Shown in pieces: positions 17,289 through 26,633 of a stretch of DNA of 64,000 bases; position 1 is the first letter of the stretch; each line of letters starts with the position of its first letter. The translations under genes and the position numbers were made by a program. The DNA comes from Marinomonas posidonica IVIA-Po-181. GTDB lineage: Bacteria; Pseudomonadota; Gammaproteobacteria; Pseudomonadales; Marinomonadaceae. Location: positions 2,095,001 through 2,159,000 of the forward strand of contig NC_015559.1 in NCBI RefSeq assembly GCF_000214215.1, written 5' to 3'. The notes below the pieces were generated by a model. It had not been told where the DNA came from. It saw nothing but the letters and a program-made list of their open reading frames with translations, and ran no database searches.

Positions 17289-19139
17289 TTAACTGTCTTT
17301 ACGTGGAGCACGTGGACGGCGCTCGCCACGGTCACGACCGCCACTCGAACGACGGCGTTCACGATCACCGTAACCACGTTTCTCGCCACCACCCGGACGA
17401 CGACGTCCTGATGGCGATGCTGCGCGTTTATTCAACTCGTCAGCATTTTCTAATTTAGCGATGTCCGTACGCTGACCACAAATGCGCATCTTGCTCAATT
17501 TACCTAACGCACCTGACTCCAAGTTAGAAGGCAAATCAACGGTCGCAAAATCTTCATAGATTTCGATGTGACCAATGTAACGACTTTCAATAGACGCTTC
17601 ATTCGCAATCGCTCCTACAATGTTACCCGGCTTAACACCAGCACTGTAGCCTACTTGAACAACGTAACGTGTCATTGCAGTATTTGGATCATCCTTAAGC
17701 GGCATAGCGTCAGCCGTTACAGGACGAACTTTGCGCTCACGTGGCGCTCTGTCTTCACGACCGTCACGGCTATCACGGCCTTCGCGACGCTCACGACGCT
17801 CTTGACGAACTTCCATTTCAGACAACAACAAAGGTGTTTTACCTTGTGCCATATGAGCTAACGCCGCAGCCATTTTAAGAGGATCGACTTCATTGTCTTT
17901 TTGATAGCTTTGGACAAGCTCCAAGAAGAAGTCAAGATTCTCGTTATCCATGGTATCAGTGATGCGCTGTTTAAAACGACTCACACGCTGCTCATTGATG
18001 TCAGATGCGGTTGGCAAATTCATCTTCTCAATTGGCTGACGAGTCGCACGCTCAATGGCTTGCAACATACGACGCTCACGATGAGCAACAAACAAGATTG
18101 CCGTACCAGAACGACCAGCACGACCTGTACGACCGATACGGTGGACATAAGATTCGGTATCGTATGGGATGTCATAGTTAACAACATGGCTAACGCGTTC
18201 AACGTCTAAGCCACGTGCCACTACGTCGGTCGCCACAAGAATATCGATTTGACCTTTCTTGATACGATCAACGGTACGCTCACGTAAGTTCTGACTAATG
18301 TCACCGTTTAGCGCCTCACAAGCATGCCCACGAGCGGTTAGCTTTTCAGCCAGCTCAACCGTGGCCGCTTTGGTACGAACAAAGATGATCATGCCATCAT
18401 GCTCGTTCATCTCAAGAATACGGGTCAAAGCGTCCAGCTTGTGTAAGCCGCTAACTTGCCAGTATTTTTGAGAAATAGTGGTCGCTGTTGATGTCTTAGT
18501 GACAATTTTCACTTCTTTTGGATTGTTCAAATGGCGATTAGCCACTTGGCGGATCACTGAAGGCATAGTCGCTGAGAACAAAGCAATTTGGCGCTCTGAA
18601 GGCGTTTGCTCCAGAATCCACTCAACATCATCAATGAAGCCCATGCGTAACATTTCGTCAGCTTCATCTAATACAAGTGCTTTTAGGGTATCCAATTTCA
18701 AAGTCTTACGACGGATATGATCCATCACGCGACCTGGTGTACCAACAACCACTTGCACGCCACGTCGAAGTTGACGTAGTTGCGAGTCATAAGACATACC
18801 ACCGTAAATTGGCAATACGTGGAAGTCAGGAATATTGCGAGCGTAACTTTGAAATGCTTCAGATACCTGAATAGCAAGTTCACGAGTTGGAGCCAATACA
18901 AGTAATTGTGTCGTTTTATCTGTCACGTCAATGCGAGACAAGAGCGGAAGCGCAAATGCTGCCGTCTTACCAGTACCCGTCTGCGCTTGCCCCAAAAGGT
19001 CGTGACCTTCTAATAGATATGGAATACTTTGCGCTTGGATAGCAGAGGGTTGCTCGTAACCTAGGTCAGCAACCGCTTTTAGAACAGGGGCAATTAAGCC
19101 CAACGAATCAAATGTAGGCTGAATATCAGCATCAGACAT
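17289..19139 (-). CDS. deaD: DEAD-box ATP-dependent RNA helicase, DeaD/CsdA type
   Basis: A 616-residue helicase. The Q motif and AQTGTGKTAAFALP (motif I), PTRELAIQ, VLDEADEML (DEAD), SATMP, and the C-terminal RecA-domain HRIGRTGRAGR are present. A DbpA-like RNA-binding domain (about 470-550) and an Arg/Gly-rich tail (RRRPGGGEKRGYGDRERR and following) match DeaD/CsdA. It unwinds RNA in ribosome assembly and cold adaptation. The start was set at MSDADIQPTF, where AAAGGT lies upstream, rather than at an in-frame ATG 57 bases earlier. Confidence 0.92.
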   Translation of the reverse strand: MSDADIQPTFDSLGLIAPVLKAVADLGYEQPSAIQAQSIPYLLEGHDLLGQAQTGTGKTAAFALPLLSRIDVTDKTTQLLVLAPTRELAIQVSEAFQSYARNIPDFHVLPIYGGMSYDSQLRQLRRGVQVVVGTPGRVMDHIRRKTLKLDTLKALVLDEADEMLRMGFIDDVEWILEQTPSERQIALFSATMPSVIRQVANRHLNNPKEVKIVTKTSTATTISQKYWQVSGLHKLDALTRILEMNEHDGMIIFVRTKAATVELAEKLTARGHACEALNGDISQNLRERTVDRIKKGQIDILVATDVVARGLDVERVSHVVNYDIPYDTESYVHRIGRTGRAGRSGTAILFVAHRERRMLQAIERATRQPIEKMNLPTASDINEQRVSRFKQRITDTMDNENLDFFLELVQSYQKDNEVDPLKMAAALAHMAQGKTPLLLSEMEVRQERRERREGRDSRDGREDRAPRERKVRPVTADAMPLKDDPNTAMTRYVVQVGYSAGVKPGNIVGAIANEASIESRYIGHIEIYEDFATVDLPSNLESGALGKLSKMRICGQRTDIAKLENADELNKRAASPSGRRRPGGGEKRGYGDRERRRSSGGRDRGERRPRAPRKDS

Positions 19140-19240
19140 GTAAATGTGTACCTTTTTTTGGTGGGAGTAAGGCCTGTAACAATTTACATGCCTCAACGAA
19201 ACTTCTCAGGGATTTCTCTAGAGGAAAATCTAAGTGCGGC

Positions 19241-19246
19241 ATTATA
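19241..19246 (-). promoter_or_regulatory. Possible -10 element of deaD
   Basis: A consensus TATAAT sits on the minus strand about 100 bases before the helicase start, giving a long leader as is common for cold-induced helicases. The -35 is not convincing (TTGCTA lies 21 bases away). Confidence 0.4.
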
Positions 19247-19303
19247 TACAATTAAACTAAAATTCGCTAGCAAGAATTGAAATAAGATACCAGTCTTTTG
19301 ATT

Positions 19304-20344
19304 TTATTTTTCGACCTCAGAAACCCCTTTGTCGGAATCCAGCATTATGGCCAACCAACGCATCTTAGGATTCGCTTCAAATGCCAGTTTTACAATAATA
19401 GTCAATGGAATGGATAAAAGCATACCTACTGGCCCAAAAACCCATCCCCACAAGAGTAAAGACAAGAAAACCACCAAGGTAGACAAACCTAACCCCTTAC
19501 CCATGTACCTTGGTTCAATCATGTTACCAACGATCAAGTTAACAATCACAAACCCAAGTGCCGTCAGACCCGCCGACAGACTACCCAGCTGAACAAATGC
19601 TAGCAACACGGCCGGAATGGCGGCAATGATCGAACCTATATTAGGCACAAAATTGAGTAAAAACGCACACACTCCCCACAGGATGGGAAAATCAATGCCC
19701 AATACCCACAACCAAGCCGTTATCAACACACCGGTCAAAATACTCACCAATGTTTTGATCACCAAGTATCGGTTGACTGAGCTAATAAAGGTTTCAAACC
19801 GTCCCATCGACTCTGAAGCATTGTTCAATGCACGAGATAATTTATGGGGTAATTCAACCGCTTCAAACAAAATAAAGATCACGATCATCACCACCATGAC
19901 CAAGTTAGTTAATGCACTGCCCAACCCTCGCAATGCATTTGCAACCATCTGCATTAAAGAAGATGGGTCAATGTAGCCTTTCACCTGATCATATGACACT
20001 TGAATGCCTACATTATTCAATAACTGAATCACCCCAGACATTTCTTCAGCAAAGCGTTGTTTGTAATTGGGGAGCTGGCTTGAAAAACTGTCAAGGGACG
20101 ACCCAACCAATAATGCAATGGAACCAACACCAACCAAAATCAAGAAAACCACCAGTAAAATGGATAACCAAGTGGGAACTTTACGCTGGCGTAAACTCGA
20201 CATAGCGGGCGCACAGATGATGGCAATGAACACCGACAACATAAAAGGCACAACAATCTGTGATGCCGCTTTTAATCCGGCAATGATAATAATAAATGCC
20301 GCAAAGCCGACTAACCATTGAATACCTTTATGCTGTTCACTCAT
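19304..20344 (-). CDS. AI-2E family transporter (PerM type)
   Basis: A 346-residue integral membrane protein with about eight helices and the family pattern: paired N-terminal helices, a central soluble stretch (about 70-150), and conserved C-terminal segments GVCAFLLNFVPNIGSIIAAIPAV and VFGPVGMLLSIPLTIIVK. The family includes TqsA and PerM; some members export AI-2 or act as sodium/proton antiporters, so the substrate is not deducible. AAGGCGG lies before the ATG at 20344, 11 bases past the sbcB stop; the upstream extension overlapping sbcB was rejected. Confidence 0.88.
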   Translation of the reverse strand: MSEQHKGIQWLVGFAAFIIIIAGLKAASQIVVPFMLSVFIAIICAPAMSSLRQRKVPTWLSILLVVFLILVGVGSIALLVGSSLDSFSSQLPNYKQRFAEEMSGVIQLLNNVGIQVSYDQVKGYIDPSSLMQMVANALRGLGSALTNLVMVVMIVIFILFEAVELPHKLSRALNNASESMGRFETFISSVNRYLVIKTLVSILTGVLITAWLWVLGIDFPILWGVCAFLLNFVPNIGSIIAAIPAVLLAFVQLGSLSAGLTALGFVIVNLIVGNMIEPRYMGKGLGLSTLVVFLSLLLWGWVFGPVGMLLSIPLTIIVKLAFEANPKMRWLAIMLDSDKGVSEVEK

Positions 20345-20354
20345 CTTTGCCGCC

Positions 20355-21809
20355 TTACATGTCCATTGGGTAAATACTTTGCGCATAATCCGCTAAGTCT
20401 TGCAGCATGATTTGCTGACGACTTGATAAATCGGGTGTTTGGGCGATGGCATTTAAGCGATCAAAATATTGTGCCATCGTAATTGAACCACCACCATCCG
20501 TCTCTAATAAACGAATTTGACGATATTCTTCCCATTCCTGTCGTTGTTGTTCGGTTAATTGTTCTGGATAGTTACGACCTATGTAACGCGTCAACATTTC
20601 AGGCAAGCGTCGATCATCAAATGATAAACTCAGCTCAGTTAAATGCTCCGCAGGCGTTGATCGAATGGTATCCATTCTAGTTTTATCTTCTCGAGAAAAG
20701 AAACCGCCTGAATAAAGCATTAAATCGGGATCTTTATCAATCGTCCGCTCTTCTTGAACAAACACATCGCTTAGCTTCGCAGCCAAACCAGTATGCTGTT
20801 TAATCATGGCAAGATTGTGACGACATTTGTCACCATCTAATCCGAGTCGATTCACGATCTGCTCATCTTTTAAAAAGGTTGCAGGCGCCACCGCAGGTGC
20901 ACGATTGTAGTGAATCACTTTGAGAGGTAAACGGGATATATCACCAAGCTCATCTTGTCGGGTAAAAACACGATGTTGGATTTCTTTAACACTCAACTCT
21001 AACAAAGGTTGAGCATCTTCCATGAGATCCCACACAATGATGCCATTTTTATTGGTTGGATGTGGCGCAACAGGCACCACAAACGCAGCATAATGCCGTG
21101 CCTGTCCAAACATGCCCGAAATATGCAAAAAAGGCTTCATACGAACAGGGTCAATGAATTGCTGAAGTTCATGCTTTTGACGCATCTTGAAATAATAAGC
21201 AAATAATTTAGGTTGCTTATCCTGAATCAATTTCGCTATTTCAATGGTGCCATAGACATCAGACAAGGCGTCATGAGCTTGTTCATGAGCAATGTTGTTC
21301 GCCTTGGTCAAATCCTCTAGCTTCATCGATACCTGGCCATCTTCTTTCTTAGGCCAAACAATGCCATCCGGGCGCATGGCGTACGTCATACGAACCAAAT
21401 CTATCATATCCCAACGGGAACAATTATTTTGCCATTCACGAGCGTAGGGATCGATAAAGTTACGATAAAACCCGTGACGTACCACTTCGTCGTCAAAGCG
21501 TATGGTGTTGTAACCAAGAGCGCAGGTACCAGGAACAGATAACTCGGCTTCAACCGCTTGCATAAATTCCGCTTCACACAAACCATCACGGTTCGCTTCT
21601 TGCGGACTAATACCGGTTAATAAGCAGGCCTCTGGCTGAGGCAGTGTATCTTCTGCCAGACGGCAGTAAAACATGACAGGTTCACCAATAGGATTAAAAT
21701 TAAGATCGGTTCTAATGCCGGCAAATTGCATAGGACGATCTCTTGCTGGGTCCGTTCCTGTTGTTTCAAAATCAAACCAAAAAAATGACGTTGGGCCCGC
21801 TGCAGTCAC
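20355..21809 (-). CDS. sbcB: Exodeoxyribonuclease I
   Basis: A 484-residue DEDDh 3'-5' exonuclease specific for single-stranded DNA. The N-terminal FFWFDFETTGTDPARDRPMQFAG holds the first acidic pair; the GYNTIRFDDEVVRHGFYRN and HDALSDVYGT segments hold the rest of the DEDDh set, and the ExoI C-terminal region follows. It acts in mismatch repair and recombination. The start is GTG with AGGA eight bases before it. It is the first gene of a two-gene unit with the PerM-type transporter. Confidence 0.95.
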   Translation of the reverse strand: MTAAGPTSFFWFDFETTGTDPARDRPMQFAGIRTDLNFNPIGEPVMFYCRLAEDTLPQPEACLLTGISPQEANRDGLCEAEFMQAVEAELSVPGTCALGYNTIRFDDEVVRHGFYRNFIDPYAREWQNNCSRWDMIDLVRMTYAMRPDGIVWPKKEDGQVSMKLEDLTKANNIAHEQAHDALSDVYGTIEIAKLIQDKQPKLFAYYFKMRQKHELQQFIDPVRMKPFLHISGMFGQARHYAAFVVPVAPHPTNKNGIIVWDLMEDAQPLLELSVKEIQHRVFTRQDELGDISRLPLKVIHYNRAPAVAPATFLKDEQIVNRLGLDGDKCRHNLAMIKQHTGLAAKLSDVFVQEERTIDKDPDLMLYSGGFFSREDKTRMDTIRSTPAEHLTELSLSFDDRRLPEMLTRYIGRNYPEQLTEQQRQEWEEYRQIRLLETDGGGSITMAQYFDRLNAIAQTPDLSSRQQIMLQDLADYAQSIYPMDM

Positions 21810-21889
21810 AAATAATTCCTGTTAGCCGTTAAAGAAAAACCGTATTATACGCATCTTAAAGTGTTTTTGGCGATGAGAGGAGCTGTTCT

Positions 21890-22399
21890 ATGCCAATCCC
21901 AGTAAATTGCCCATGTGGAACGGGCAATCCTTACGAAATGTGCTGTGGCATGTATCATAACAACCCAGGTACGGCGCCAACGGCGGAAATTTTAATGCGT
22001 TCACGCTACAGTGCATTTGCCATTGGTGACTTTGAGTACATTGCCGTAACGCAAAAACTCAAGGAAGACCCAAAACAAAACGCAAAAGACATAGAAGCAA
22101 GCAATCAAAACACACAATGGATTAAGCTAGAAGTCACCGATACGGAAGCAGGTTTAGAAAAAGACAAAACCGGTATGGTGTATTTTTCAGCTCACTTCAA
22201 AGAAGGAAAACACATAGGACGGCTGAGTGAACGCTCTCTTTTCAAAAAAGTAAAAGGTCAATGGTTTTACTTATCAGGCGAACATGAGGTGGAAAAGAAC
22301 ACCCCTCTGATCAAATCAGATGAAATGAAGATAGGTCGTAATGATCCATGTTCTTGCGGGTCTGGTAAGAAATTCAAAAAATGCTGCGCATCAGCATAG
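21890..22399 (+). CDS. ychJ: YchJ family protein with two SEC-C motifs
   Basis: A 169-residue protein of the YchJ/UPF0225 family. Cys-rich zinc-binding SEC-C motifs occur at both ends: [17 protein letters not shown] near residue 8 and [15 protein letters not shown] at the C-terminus. The middle is an NTF2-like domain ([17 protein letters not shown]). The molecular role is unknown; the family has been linked to SecA-like metal binding only through the motif. Good Shine-Dalgarno GAGAGGAGC precedes the ATG. It is divergent from sbcB. Confidence 0.9.
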   Translation: MPIPVNCPCGTGNPYEMCCGMYHNNPGTAPTAEILMRSRYSAFAIGDFEYIAVTQKLKEDPKQNAKDIEASNQNTQWIKLEVTDTEAGLEKDKTGMVYFSAHFKEGKHIGRLSERSLFKKVKGQWFYLSGEHEVEKNTPLIKSDEMKIGRNDPCSCGSGKKFKKCCASA

Positions 22400-22418
22400 T
22401 GCAAACTTTCATTCGATG

Positions 22419-22450
22419 AATTAAGGCTTTGTTGATGAAAGTCTTAATTT
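22419..22450 (+). terminator. Possible terminator after ychJ
   Basis: AATTAAGGCTTT and AAAGTCTTAATT pair over 12 bases with one G-T pair. The stem is AT-rich, the T tract is short, and the right arm runs into the 3' end of the convergent HD-GYP gene. Confidence 0.4.
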
Positions 22451-23535
22451 GCTTGCTCTAATTCACGTAGATGCCATTTTTTCTGAATACGAATGAGCTC
22501 ATCCTTAATGGACAAAAACAAGCGTACTAATTCTGGATCAAAATGAGATCCAGCGGAACGCTCAATATGCACTAACGCTTCCTCGACCGTCCAACTCTTT
22601 TTATAAGAACGCTCCATGGTAAGCGCATCAAATACATCCGCCATCGCTACTATGCGAGCCGATTGAGGTATGGCCCTCGCTGCCAGCCCATAAGGGTAAC
22701 CTGAACCATCCCATTTTTCATGATGGCCAAGGGCCGCCTGGGCTGCCAATTGAAATAACGGCGCATTACTTTTACTCAATATATTGTGGCCAGCCACCGT
22801 ATGCGACTTCATGATTTCCATCTCGTCATCCGTCAGCTTATGAGGTGATTTTAAAATAGAGTCAGGAATCGCCACTTTACCAGTATCGTGCATTGGTGCC
22901 GCCATACGTAGCAGTTCAACTTGCTCTTCTTCCCAACCCGCCGCTCTGGCTAACGCAGCACTATAATCCGCCATGCGCCACATATGAATTCCGGTATCGG
23001 TATCATTCAAATGACCAACTTCACCCAACATGGTGACAGCGGCCTCAAGTGCATCGTCTAATTGTTGAGTACGAGCCGCAATAATGGCTTTGTTTTGCTT
23101 ATCATTTTCAGACAACTTTAAATGTGTTGCTACTCGAGATAGAGTCGTCATAGGTGAGATTGGTTTGGTGATAAAGTCCACCGCCCCCACCCTAAACCCT
23201 TCAATTTCATATTTCATGTCGGTTGTGGCCGTCAAGAATATTACTGGGATATTCGCTGTCTGATTCTGACTTTTTAACTTTTCACATACTTCAAAACCAC
23301 TCATTCCAGGCATCATGACATCCAATAAAACAATGTCAGGTTCACTCGCTGCAATGATATTTAAGGCCGCGACACCGTTTTTCGCCACCTGAACTTGATA
23401 ATGCTCTGCCAGTATCTCTTTAAGCAAATCAATGTTTCTTGGCACATCATCTACGATCAATACTTTTTTCTTATCTGTGAGCATATCAATGCATTCCGTC
23501 GTCATATTCATTGCTTCTTGTCCGAATAAACTCAT
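22444..23535 (-). CDS. Response regulator with HD-GYP phosphodiesterase domain
   Basis: A 363-residue two-domain protein. The receiver domain (about residues 23-142) has the acidic pair DD at 29-30, phospho-acceptor Asp72 in VLLDVMMPGMSG and Lys124 in TKP. The HD-GYP domain (about 165-350) has HD at 216-217, HHEKWDGSGYP at 271-281 and later metal-ligand regions. Members hydrolyse cyclic-di-GMP. The start overlaps the kinase stop by 4 bp (ATGA), so it is almost certainly the partner of that kinase. It would link a periplasmic signal to c-di-GMP lowering. Confidence 0.93.
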   Translation of the reverse strand: MSLFGQEAMNMTTECIDMLTDKKKVLIVDDVPRNIDLLKEILAEHYQVQVAKNGVAALNIIAASEPDIVLLDVMMPGMSGFEVCEKLKSQNQTANIPVIFLTATTDMKYEIEGFRVGAVDFITKPISPMTTLSRVATHLKLSENDKQNKAIIAARTQQLDDALEAAVTMLGEVGHLNDTDTGIHMWRMADYSAALARAAGWEEEQVELLRMAAPMHDTGKVAIPDSILKSPHKLTDDEMEIMKSHTVAGHNILSKSNAPLFQLAAQAALGHHEKWDGSGYPYGLAARAIPQSARIVAMADVFDALTMERSYKKSWTVEEALVHIERSAGSHFDPELVRLFLSIKDELIRIQKKWHLRELEQAN

Positions 23536-25943
23536 GATAAATAAACCCTTTTCAATTCTTTCAAAACCCTACAGGCATCTTGGAAATCGTAATCAGTAAT
23601 ATAAGCTAATACTTGCTGAAGGGTTTCTTGTTGATCTTTGTCCGTTAATCGAGATAACAATTGCTTCACCCTACCCTCAGAGGACACGTCACCCGCCATT
23701 AAGAGTAGTTCAATGGCTTCGATTTCTGCCAACCTTTCTTTTTGGTCAGTTAAAACGATTGTCTGCTCATGGTTAACCGCTTCTTTCTCAGTAAGTAAAG
23801 TCAATGTTTTCTTCATTAACAAGTGATGGTCTAACGGTTTGTACATAACCTCATCAAATAACGCATCCATCTTTTCTGTGCCATCAACATTCACCACATC
23901 CGCCGTTAGACATAGGATAGTAGGAGCCCTATCGCTCAATTTATCTCGAATTAACTGAGTCGCTTGATAGCCATCCATGATGGGCATTCGAATGTCCATT
24001 AAAATTAAATCGTATCGGTTTTCAATGGCTTTTTCGTAGGCTTGTTGGCCATTCTCAGCCCAGTCGAGTGCGATTCCCATCTTGCTGTAAATGGCCTTCA
24101 CTATATTGGCATTCACGACATTATCTTCCGCCAACAATATACGCTTATTCTTCAGAAAACGGGTTTCTAGCGATTCACTTTGATCAGATGTATTGTCAAC
24201 ATCCTGAGCAAACAATAATGCCTTATTTTTATGTTTTAACTCTTCAACTTTCTTCGGTGTTATCAAGGCCGAAAAAGGCTCATCCTGTTGGGGCATATCT
24301 TGCTTGCAATATATTCCCGCCTGCTCTTTCAATATTTGGTACAAATTAGGAGTCAGTTGCTTGGATTGAGAAAAATAATCATAACTCACTAAAATCGTAC
24401 CAATACTTCCATTCGACTTACCTGCAAAAATACCTTCTAACTCGGCAGGCTCAGTTAAAACGATGTTTTTCATGCCAATTTCTGTGAGAAAATCCACTAA
24501 ATAAGCGTCTTCTTTCAACAAAACCAAATTGGAATTTTGATTCCTTCTTAAACCCACAGGTCGATATGGCAAGACCACTTTAAACAATGTCCCAGCACCG
24601 CCTTCGCTGTCATAGGATAATTCACCACCAAATAAATCCACCAGCTGACGGGTAATACTTAAGCCTAATCCTGTACCGCCAAACAAACGAGTTGTGCTGC
24701 TGTCAGCTTGTTTAAACGATTCAAACACATCGACATTTTTACCTATTCCAACACCAGTATCTTGTACCTCAATAAGCATATGATTTTGGTTTGCCAAGCT
24801 AACCCGTAAATCCACACGACCTTCATGAGTAAATTTAATCGCATTGCTAAGCAAGTTAATCATAATCTGCTGCAACCGAGTCGGATCACCAAGCATGTTG
24901 TTGGACAATTCGAAGTCACGACTGACGCTGAACTGCAAATTCTTCTTGCTGGCCATCTCAGCATTGACCTGATATACATATTCTAGAACTTGGTCTAGGC
25001 TGAACTCGGCTTCTTCTAACTCAACACCATCTGATTCTAGTTTTGAAAACTCCAATATACCATTGATAATGTGTAGCAAAGCATCCGCAGAGGTTTGGAT
25101 TTTTTTCACTCTGTCGTAAACTTTATCTTCCAAATGGTCTTCTAATAGCAGATGACTAAAACCGATAATGGCATTCATTGGGGTTCGAATTTCATGACTC
25201 ATCGTTGCCATAAAATCTAATTTGACTTTCAGTGCCTCTTCGGCCGACTGAACTGCTTTCTCTAACTCATGCGTTAGCTCTATGGATTTGCGATAAGATT
25301 CAGTAGCGATTCTTAATTGCCTAAACAACATGTAGATGATAAACATCACAGTTATTGCCAACAAAGAAATCAAACTGGCCAATTTGATAAATAAATCATA
25401 GGACACCTCTCTTCGCTCAACCTTTTCAGCTGACCTTAAGGTGAGTGTATCCATGACAATGGACTCTGTTGTTTTGAGAATACTATTACTTTCTTTTAGC
25501 GCACTCTTCACATCAACGTTGACACCGTCAACAAACAACAATGAATCAAGGTGAATCATCTTTTGGGTTATGGCATCAATTAGTTCATCTGCATGAGGCA
25601 GTCTTTGATACACTTGTTTTAGTTGACCAAATTTCAGAATATTCAACCGACTGTAGAGAATATCAAAACGGTCTCTAGCTTCTTGCAACTGCTGTTCGTT
25701 TGGTTGGTCTTCCAATAATTTCAGGGCGTTCATCAGTTTTAATGACTCCCTATCCAGTTGATACGAAGCCCATAATGCGTCTTCCTCAACCGCAGTCATA
25801 ATCACTTTTTGACGCTCAACCAACTCTAAAAAAATGCTTGCTGTTACCGCTAGAAAAATAATAGCCGCACTCACCAACATATAGATGGATGAACGTTTCT
25901 CCGCAATAGAGCGTAACGGTCTCAGTAACGACACAAGCCTCAT
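23532..25943 (-). CDS. Hybrid sensor histidine kinase with C-terminal receiver
   Basis: An 803-residue inner-membrane kinase. Helices at about 21-40 and 187-207 flank a periplasmic alpha-helical sensor of about 145 residues. HisKA carries His250 in MSHEIRTPMN; HATPase follows with the N box near 367 and GGTGLGL near 422. Residues 465-590 look like a degenerate receiver lacking the acidic triad, then a complete receiver (600-717, Asp650 in LILMDIRMP). No Hpt domain is visible in the last 85 residues. It lies 7 bp after a periplasmic protein gene and overlaps the HD-GYP regulator gene. Confidence 0.92.
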   Translation of the reverse strand: MRLVSLLRPLRSIAEKRSSIYMLVSAAIIFLAVTASIFLELVERQKVIMTAVEEDALWASYQLDRESLKLMNALKLLEDQPNEQQLQEARDRFDILYSRLNILKFGQLKQVYQRLPHADELIDAITQKMIHLDSLLFVDGVNVDVKSALKESNSILKTTESIVMDTLTLRSAEKVERREVSYDLFIKLASLISLLAITVMFIIYMLFRQLRIATESYRKSIELTHELEKAVQSAEEALKVKLDFMATMSHEIRTPMNAIIGFSHLLLEDHLEDKVYDRVKKIQTSADALLHIINGILEFSKLESDGVELEEAEFSLDQVLEYVYQVNAEMASKKNLQFSVSRDFELSNNMLGDPTRLQQIMINLLSNAIKFTHEGRVDLRVSLANQNHMLIEVQDTGVGIGKNVDVFESFKQADSSTTRLFGGTGLGLSITRQLVDLFGGELSYDSEGGAGTLFKVVLPYRPVGLRRNQNSNLVLLKEDAYLVDFLTEIGMKNIVLTEPAELEGIFAGKSNGSIGTILVSYDYFSQSKQLTPNLYQILKEQAGIYCKQDMPQQDEPFSALITPKKVEELKHKNKALLFAQDVDNTSDQSESLETRFLKNKRILLAEDNVVNANIVKAIYSKMGIALDWAENGQQAYEKAIENRYDLILMDIRMPIMDGYQATQLIRDKLSDRAPTILCLTADVVNVDGTEKMDALFDEVMYKPLDHHLLMKKTLTLLTEKEAVNHEQTIVLTDQKERLAEIEAIELLLMAGDVSSEGRVKQLLSRLTDKDQQETLQQVLAYITDYDFQDACRVLKELKRVYLS

Positions 25944-25950
25944 CAGTCAA

Positions 25951-26466
25951 CTACTCAACTAGGATGGATTTAATCTGCCAAACAGAACGATTGTGTATCA
26001 CTTCATTATTAAGCTCAGGCATGTCGCTAAAAGGGTAAATAATGAACAGTGGTCCTTTGTCACGTATCGACATGGCTTCACCGTTCATATCCATGGCCAA
26101 CATAACATCATAGTCGGTCGCATCAGAGAGTGGCATTTTCGCACTGTAATCATTCAGTGCGGAGACTTTTAGGGTTTCACCCATAGCACCAACTGCCTGC
26201 AAAATCGAACTTAACATTGGCCCTTGATATAAATCAGAACCTTCCGTCCAAGGCGTTACCGTTTCCATATCAAACACACCTAAGGACAGCAACATGTCGC
26301 GATCAAACTCAGCGGTATTCTTATCTGTATTAGTATGAGCAATTTCGCCAGAAACGGTTAAGATCACCTTTCCTGTAGGCTTAGGCAAGGTGGCTGCTGT
26401 GGCCGTCATACTAATAACCGCAGATAATATGTAAGTGGCACACGTTAGAACAATGGATTTAGTCAT
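25951..26466 (-). CDS. Secreted protein of the molybdopterin-binding oxidoreductase fold, without cysteine
   Basis: A 171-residue protein with a Sec signal peptide (cleavage likely after TATAA near residue 25). The mature part resembles small Oxidored_molyb-like proteins: GKVILTVSGEI at the start, FDRDMLLSLGVFDMETVTPW near 55, and GPLFIIYPFSD near 138. The cysteine that ligates molybdenum in active members is absent; no cysteine remains after signal removal. It is the first gene of the operon with the hybrid kinase and HD-GYP regulator, so a role as a periplasmic sensor accessory is plausible but unproven. Confidence 0.7.
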   Translation of the reverse strand: MTKSIVLTCATYILSAVISMTATAATLPKPTGKVILTVSGEIAHTNTDKNTAEFDRDMLLSLGVFDMETVTPWTEGSDLYQGPMLSSILQAVGAMGETLKVSALNDYSAKMPLSDATDYDVMLAMDMNGEAMSIRDKGPLFIIYPFSDMPELNNEVIHNRSVWQIKSILVE

Positions 26467-26586
26467 ATCCTACCCCGTAAATTCGAATTACTAAGCAGTA
26501 TAAATAAACAACCCTCGCTTTCCTCTAAGTGATTACGAAACGCTACGCTTTAGCAACCTAGCAAAACAAAGGAAAACACTAGATAC

Positions 26587-26613
26587 AAAAAAAACCGCAC
26601 TAGGCGGCTTTTA
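26587..26613 (-). terminator. Terminator after the aldo/keto reductase gene
   Basis: CCGC and GCGG with flanking A-T pairs and one mismatch enclose a 5-base loop; eight Ts follow on the minus strand, 20 bases past the reductase stop. Confidence 0.65.
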
Positions 26614-26633
26614 AAATGTCTACATGCTTACGT

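Noticed and set aside
17289-17430. Repetitive-looking sequence at the 3' end of the helicase gene
   Set aside because: It encodes the Arg/Gly-rich RNA-binding tail common in DeaD-type helicases, not a separate repeat array.
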